Source: Flavobacteriaceae bacterium (GTDB lineage: Bacteria; Bacteroidota; Bacteroidia; Flavobacteriales; Flavobacteriaceae). From it: DNA of 17,896 nt. The translations under genes and the position numbers were made by a program. A model generated the notes under the pieces. The model saw nothing but the letters and a program-made list of their open reading frames with translations, did not search any database and was not told the DNA's origin. Shown in pieces: positions 15,611 to 17,896 of this stretch (its first letter is position 1; every line of letters starts with the position of its first letter). The stretch lies in the NCBI GenBank assembly GCA_023145595.1, contig JAGLDM010000189.1, forward strand, positions 1 through 17,896. The letters run 5' to 3'.

Positions 15611-16816
15611 TTAAGAAGCCAATACTTCTTGAACCTTATCTGCTGCCTCTTGAAACTCAACAACCGAGTGAACTGGCAAACCACTTTCTTCTATTAACTG
15701 CTTAGCTTCAATAGCGTTTGTCCCTTGTAAACGAACAATAATAGGCACTTGAATTGCGTCACCTGCAGTTGCCATGTTTTTATATGCATCAACAATACCT
15801 TGGGCAACACGGTCACAACGAACAATTCCGCCGAAAATATTAACCAGGATTGCTTTTATATTTTCATCTTTTAAAATAATTCTAAATCCTTTTTCAACAC
15901 GTTCTGCATCTGCGGTACCACCAACATCTAAAAAATTTGCAGGTTCTCCGCCAGATTGTTTAATTAAATCCATCGTACTCATCGCCAATCCAGCACCATT
16001 CACCATACAACCAACATTCCCTTCTAAATCAACATAATTTAAACCTGCGGCATTTGCCTCTACTTCAATTGCATTTTCTTCACGGAAATCACGCATTTTC
16101 GCATAATCTTTATGACGGAATAATGCACTATCATCAAGCGCTACTTTAGCATCAACTGCCATGATTTTACTATCTGAAGTTTTTAATACCGGGTTGATTT
16201 CAAACATTGAAGAATCAGATTCTATATAAGCCGTATAAAGAGCAGATACAAATTTCACCATCTCTTTTAAAGCAACACCAGACAAGCCTAAATTAAAGGC
16301 TATTTTACGTGCTTGAAAAGGCAATAAACCTAAACTCGGATCAATATCTTCAGTAAAAATTAAATGTGGTGTGTTTTCTGCAACAGTTTCAATATCCATT
16401 CCGCCTTCGGTAGAATACATAATCATATTTCGTCCAGTTTCACGATTTAACAAAACAGACATATAATACTCTTCTGTTTCAGACTCACCTGGGTAATAAA
16501 CATCCTCACAAATCAAAACTTGATTCACTTTTTTTCCTTCTGCTGAAGTTTGAGGAGTTACCAACATCATCCCAATAATATCCTTTGAAATAGATTCAAC
16601 TTCTTGTAAATTTTTAGCCAATTTAACTCCGCCCCCTTTACCTCTACCGCCTGCATGAACTTGTGCTTTTACCACATGCCAACTCGTACCGGTTTCGGCC
16701 GTTAATTTCTTTGCCGCTTCTACTGCTTCTATATGGTTGTGAGCCACAATTCCACGTTGAATTCTAACGCCAAAACTGTTTAAAATCTCTTTTCCTTGAT
16801 ATTCGTGTAAATTCAT
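15611..16816 (-). CDS. sucC: Succinate-CoA ligase (ADP-forming) subunit beta
   Basis: The beta subunit carries the nucleotide and CoA-side functions of succinyl-CoA synthetase in the TCA cycle, making ATP from succinyl-CoA together with the alpha subunit SucD. The 401-residue length is close to the norm. It begins MNLHEYQGKEILNSFGV, has an ATP-grasp domain with VVKAQVHAGGRGKGGGV (about 49-65) and SMFEINP, and then the C-terminal CoA-ligase domain with GNVGCMVNGAGLAMSTMD, FLDVGGTA and LVNIFGGIVRCD. All are conserved family motifs with no sign of decay. SucD is not adjacent in the window. A well-matched Bacteroidota -7 element (16844-16851) lies upstream, and an inverted repeat lies downstream. 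Confidence 0.97.
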   Translation of the reverse strand: MNLHEYQGKEILNSFGVRIQRGIVAHNHIEAVEAAKKLTAETGTSWHVVKAQVHAGGRGKGGGVKLAKNLQEVESISKDIIGMMLVTPQTSAEGKKVNQVLICEDVYYPGESETEEYYMSVLLNRETGRNMIMYSTEGGMDIETVAENTPHLIFTEDIDPSLGLLPFQARKIAFNLGLSGVALKEMVKFVSALYTAYIESDSSMFEINPVLKTSDSKIMAVDAKVALDDSALFRHKDYAKMRDFREENAIEVEANAAGLNYVDLEGNVGCMVNGAGLAMSTMDLIKQSGGEPANFLDVGGTADAERVEKGFRIILKDENIKAILVNIFGGIVRCDRVAQGIVDAYKNMATAGDAIQVPIIVRLQGTNAIEAKQLIEESGLPVHSVVEFQEAADKVQEVLAS

Positions 16817-16843
16817 TTATTTAAATAATTTAAAGTGCATATA

Positions 16844-16851
16844 CAAATGTA
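16844..16851 (-). promoter_or_regulatory. Bacteroidota-type -7 promoter element for sucC
   Basis: On the minus strand this reads TACATTTG, an exact match to TAnnTTTG, the -7 consensus of the Bacteroidota housekeeping sigma factor. It lies 27 bp upstream of the sucC ATG, giving a leader of about 20 nt. A TTG at the ideal -33 spacing is not present (TGT is), so the upstream half is weak. Confidence 0.45.
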
Positions 16852-17033
16852 CTGTTTTACATTTTTAAAAACACATAGTTTTTCTTAAAACACATCTATT
16901 AAAACGTGAAATCACGCCATTAATTAAGATTTCATCAAGATTTCTTGAATGTTTTTTGCAAGTAACAAAAATAATCTCCAATAATCTATATATATAAAAC
17001 GCAACTTATCTTATTTTGACTATTTTTGACTCC

Positions 17034-17720
17034 ATGATAAAGGCGGAAAATATTCATAAGTTTTACGGAGATCTTGAAGTTTTAAAAGGGATTAACGTAC
17101 AAATAGACAAAGGAGAGATAGTCTCTATAGTTGGAAAATCTGGAGCAGGTAAAACTACATTACTTCAAATTTTAGGCACACTTGACAAACCATCTAAAAG
17201 CGCAGACACCTCTTTACAAATAAGCAATACCGATTTGCTAAAACTGAATGATGAAGAAATTTCAAAATTCAGAAATAACCGCATCGGGTTTATTTTTCAA
17301 TCCCATCAATTACTTCCTGAATTTACTGCCTTAGAAAACGTATGCATCCCCGCTTACATCGGAAGAAAAAGGATTGCAGAAAGTGAAGCAAAAGGAAAGG
17401 AACTTCTTAATTACCTTGGCTTAGGAGACCGAATTCACCACAAACCCAGTGAACTTTCTGGAGGAGAGCAACAACGTGTTGCTGTAGCAAGAGCCTTAAT
17501 TAATAATCCTGATATTATTTTTGCAGACGAACCTACAGGGAATTTAGATTCAGAATCTGCAAAACAATTACATGATTTGTTTTTTAAACTAAGAGACGAA
17601 TTCGGACAAACGTTTGTTATCGTAACCCACAATCCGGAATTAGCGGCTATGGCAGATCGGAAATTAACAATGAACGATGGCTGTATTATCAGCAACGAAC
17701 AACCAAACAGGAAAATATGA
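17034..17720 (+). CDS. lolD: ABC transporter ATP-binding protein, LolD-like
   Basis: LolD is the ATPase of the LolCDE machine that releases lipoproteins from the inner membrane for transfer to the outer membrane. I choose the ATG at 17034, giving 228 residues starting MIKAENIHKFYGDLEVL; an in-frame TTG at 17016 would add six unrelated residues. Walker A is GKSGAGKTT (34-42), the Q-loop is in FIFQSHQLLPEFTALENV, the signature is LSGGEQQRVAVARAL, Walker B with D-loop is IIFADEPTGNLDS, and the H-loop is VTHNPELA. The QSHQLLPEFTALENV segment is more LolD-like than the other ATPase here. TATTTTTG (17021-17028) matches the -7 consensus but lies so close to the ATG that the message would be almost leaderless. 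No LolC/E permease is adjacent. Confidence 0.88.
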   Translation: MIKAENIHKFYGDLEVLKGINVQIDKGEIVSIVGKSGAGKTTLLQILGTLDKPSKSADTSLQISNTDLLKLNDEEISKFRNNRIGFIFQSHQLLPEFTALENVCIPAYIGRKRIAESEAKGKELLNYLGLGDRIHHKPSELSGGEQQRVAVARALINNPDIIFADEPTGNLDSESAKQLHDLFFKLRDEFGQTFVIVTHNPELAAMADRKLTMNDGCIISNEQPNRKI

Positions 17721-17896
17721 TTGGTGTCATTTGCGCTATGCAAGAAGAAATTCAAAGCGTTTTAAGTGTCTTGAAAAACAAACAGGAAGTTGTTAAAGGG
17801 CAACGCTCTTACTTTACTGGTGTTCTTTTTAATACTGATGTTGTCATCGTCTTTTCTAGATGGGGAAAGGTTGCCTCTGCAGCCACTACTACCCAA
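17717..17896 (+). CDS. mtnN: 5'-methylthioadenosine/S-adenosylhomocysteine nucleosidase, 3' part outside window
   Basis: The first 60 codons are visible and run off the window end without a stop. The start IGVICAMQEEIQSVL matches the MTA/SAH nucleosidase N terminus, including the AMQEE motif (AMEEE in the E. coli enzyme, whose second-last Glu is the catalytic proton relay). YFTGVLFNTDVVIVFSRWGKVASAATTT follows the same family pattern, though S-R-W replaces the usual S-G-I before GKV. The enzyme cleaves adenine from methylthioadenosine and S-adenosylhomocysteine, recycling by-products of S-adenosylmethionine use. The ATG overlaps the lolD stop in an ATGA (17717-17720), so its translation is probably coupled to lolD. 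Confidence 0.88.
   Translation, partial: MIGVICAMQEEIQSVLSVLKNKQEVVKGQRSYFTGVLFNTDVVIVFSRWGKVASAATTTQ

Noticed and set aside
1..17896. A linked system combining the C4 acyl-CoA genes with the ABC exporter and downstream genes
   Set aside because: The sharp composition change inside hbd means the two sides probably come from different organisms, so their adjacency is not evidence of shared function.
1..17896. tRNA or rRNA genes, CRISPR arrays, toxin-antitoxin pairs or defence islands
   Set aside because: No cloverleaf with a tRNA CCA end, no regularly spaced repeats, and no characteristic protein families were seen on either strand.

Overview
The window reads as two unrelated genomes joined inside one gene. 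Positions 1 to about 6000 are near 50% G+C, use G/C-ending codons with Shine-Dalgarno sites such as AAGGAGG, and carry an acyl-CoA gene set like that of sulfate-reducing Desulfobacterota. From about 6020 to the end the DNA is AT-rich (about one third G+C), uses A/T-ending codons, and encodes proteins typical of marine Flavobacteriia (Bacteroidota). The switch falls inside a 3-hydroxybutyryl-CoA dehydrogenase gene, and the reading frame stays open across it. The likeliest cause is a metagenome assembly or amplification chimera at a conserved stretch; a real recombination at hbd is possible but less likely. The taxonomic labels are inferred from protein and codon style, not from a database search.

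Left part (1-~6000): a TetR-family regulator truncated by the window edge; a perfect 14-bp palindrome that is a candidate operator; icmF, a fused B12-dependent isobutyryl-CoA mutase with its own GTPase chaperone domain; a 156-bp branched palindromic element exactly filling most of the icmF-thiolase gap; an acetyl-CoA acetyltransferase; and the first two thirds of 3-hydroxybutyryl-CoA dehydrogenase. Together they look like a pathway that isomerises isobutyryl-CoA and butyryl-CoA and takes the C4 unit through 3-hydroxybutyryl-CoA and acetoacetyl-CoA to acetyl-CoA.

Right part (~6020-17896): the flavobacterial 3' third of hbd; a minus-strand four-gene export operon (ABC ATPase, two MacB/FtsX-type permeases, MacA-like adaptor); a DCC-family thiol-disulfide protein; a dicarboxylate/amino-acid:cation symporter; a small membrane protein; the overlapping pair tsaE and an alanine-dehydrogenase-like gene; a small membrane-anchored protein; a decayed IS1380-like transposase fragment and an inverted repeat; sucC; and lolD overlapping the start of an MTA/SAH nucleosidase gene that runs off the window.

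I found no convincing new multi-gene system. The points most worth a second look are the in-frame chimeric junction, the branched palindromic element, the palindrome before icmF, and a catalytic His-to-Gln difference in the alanine dehydrogenase homologue.
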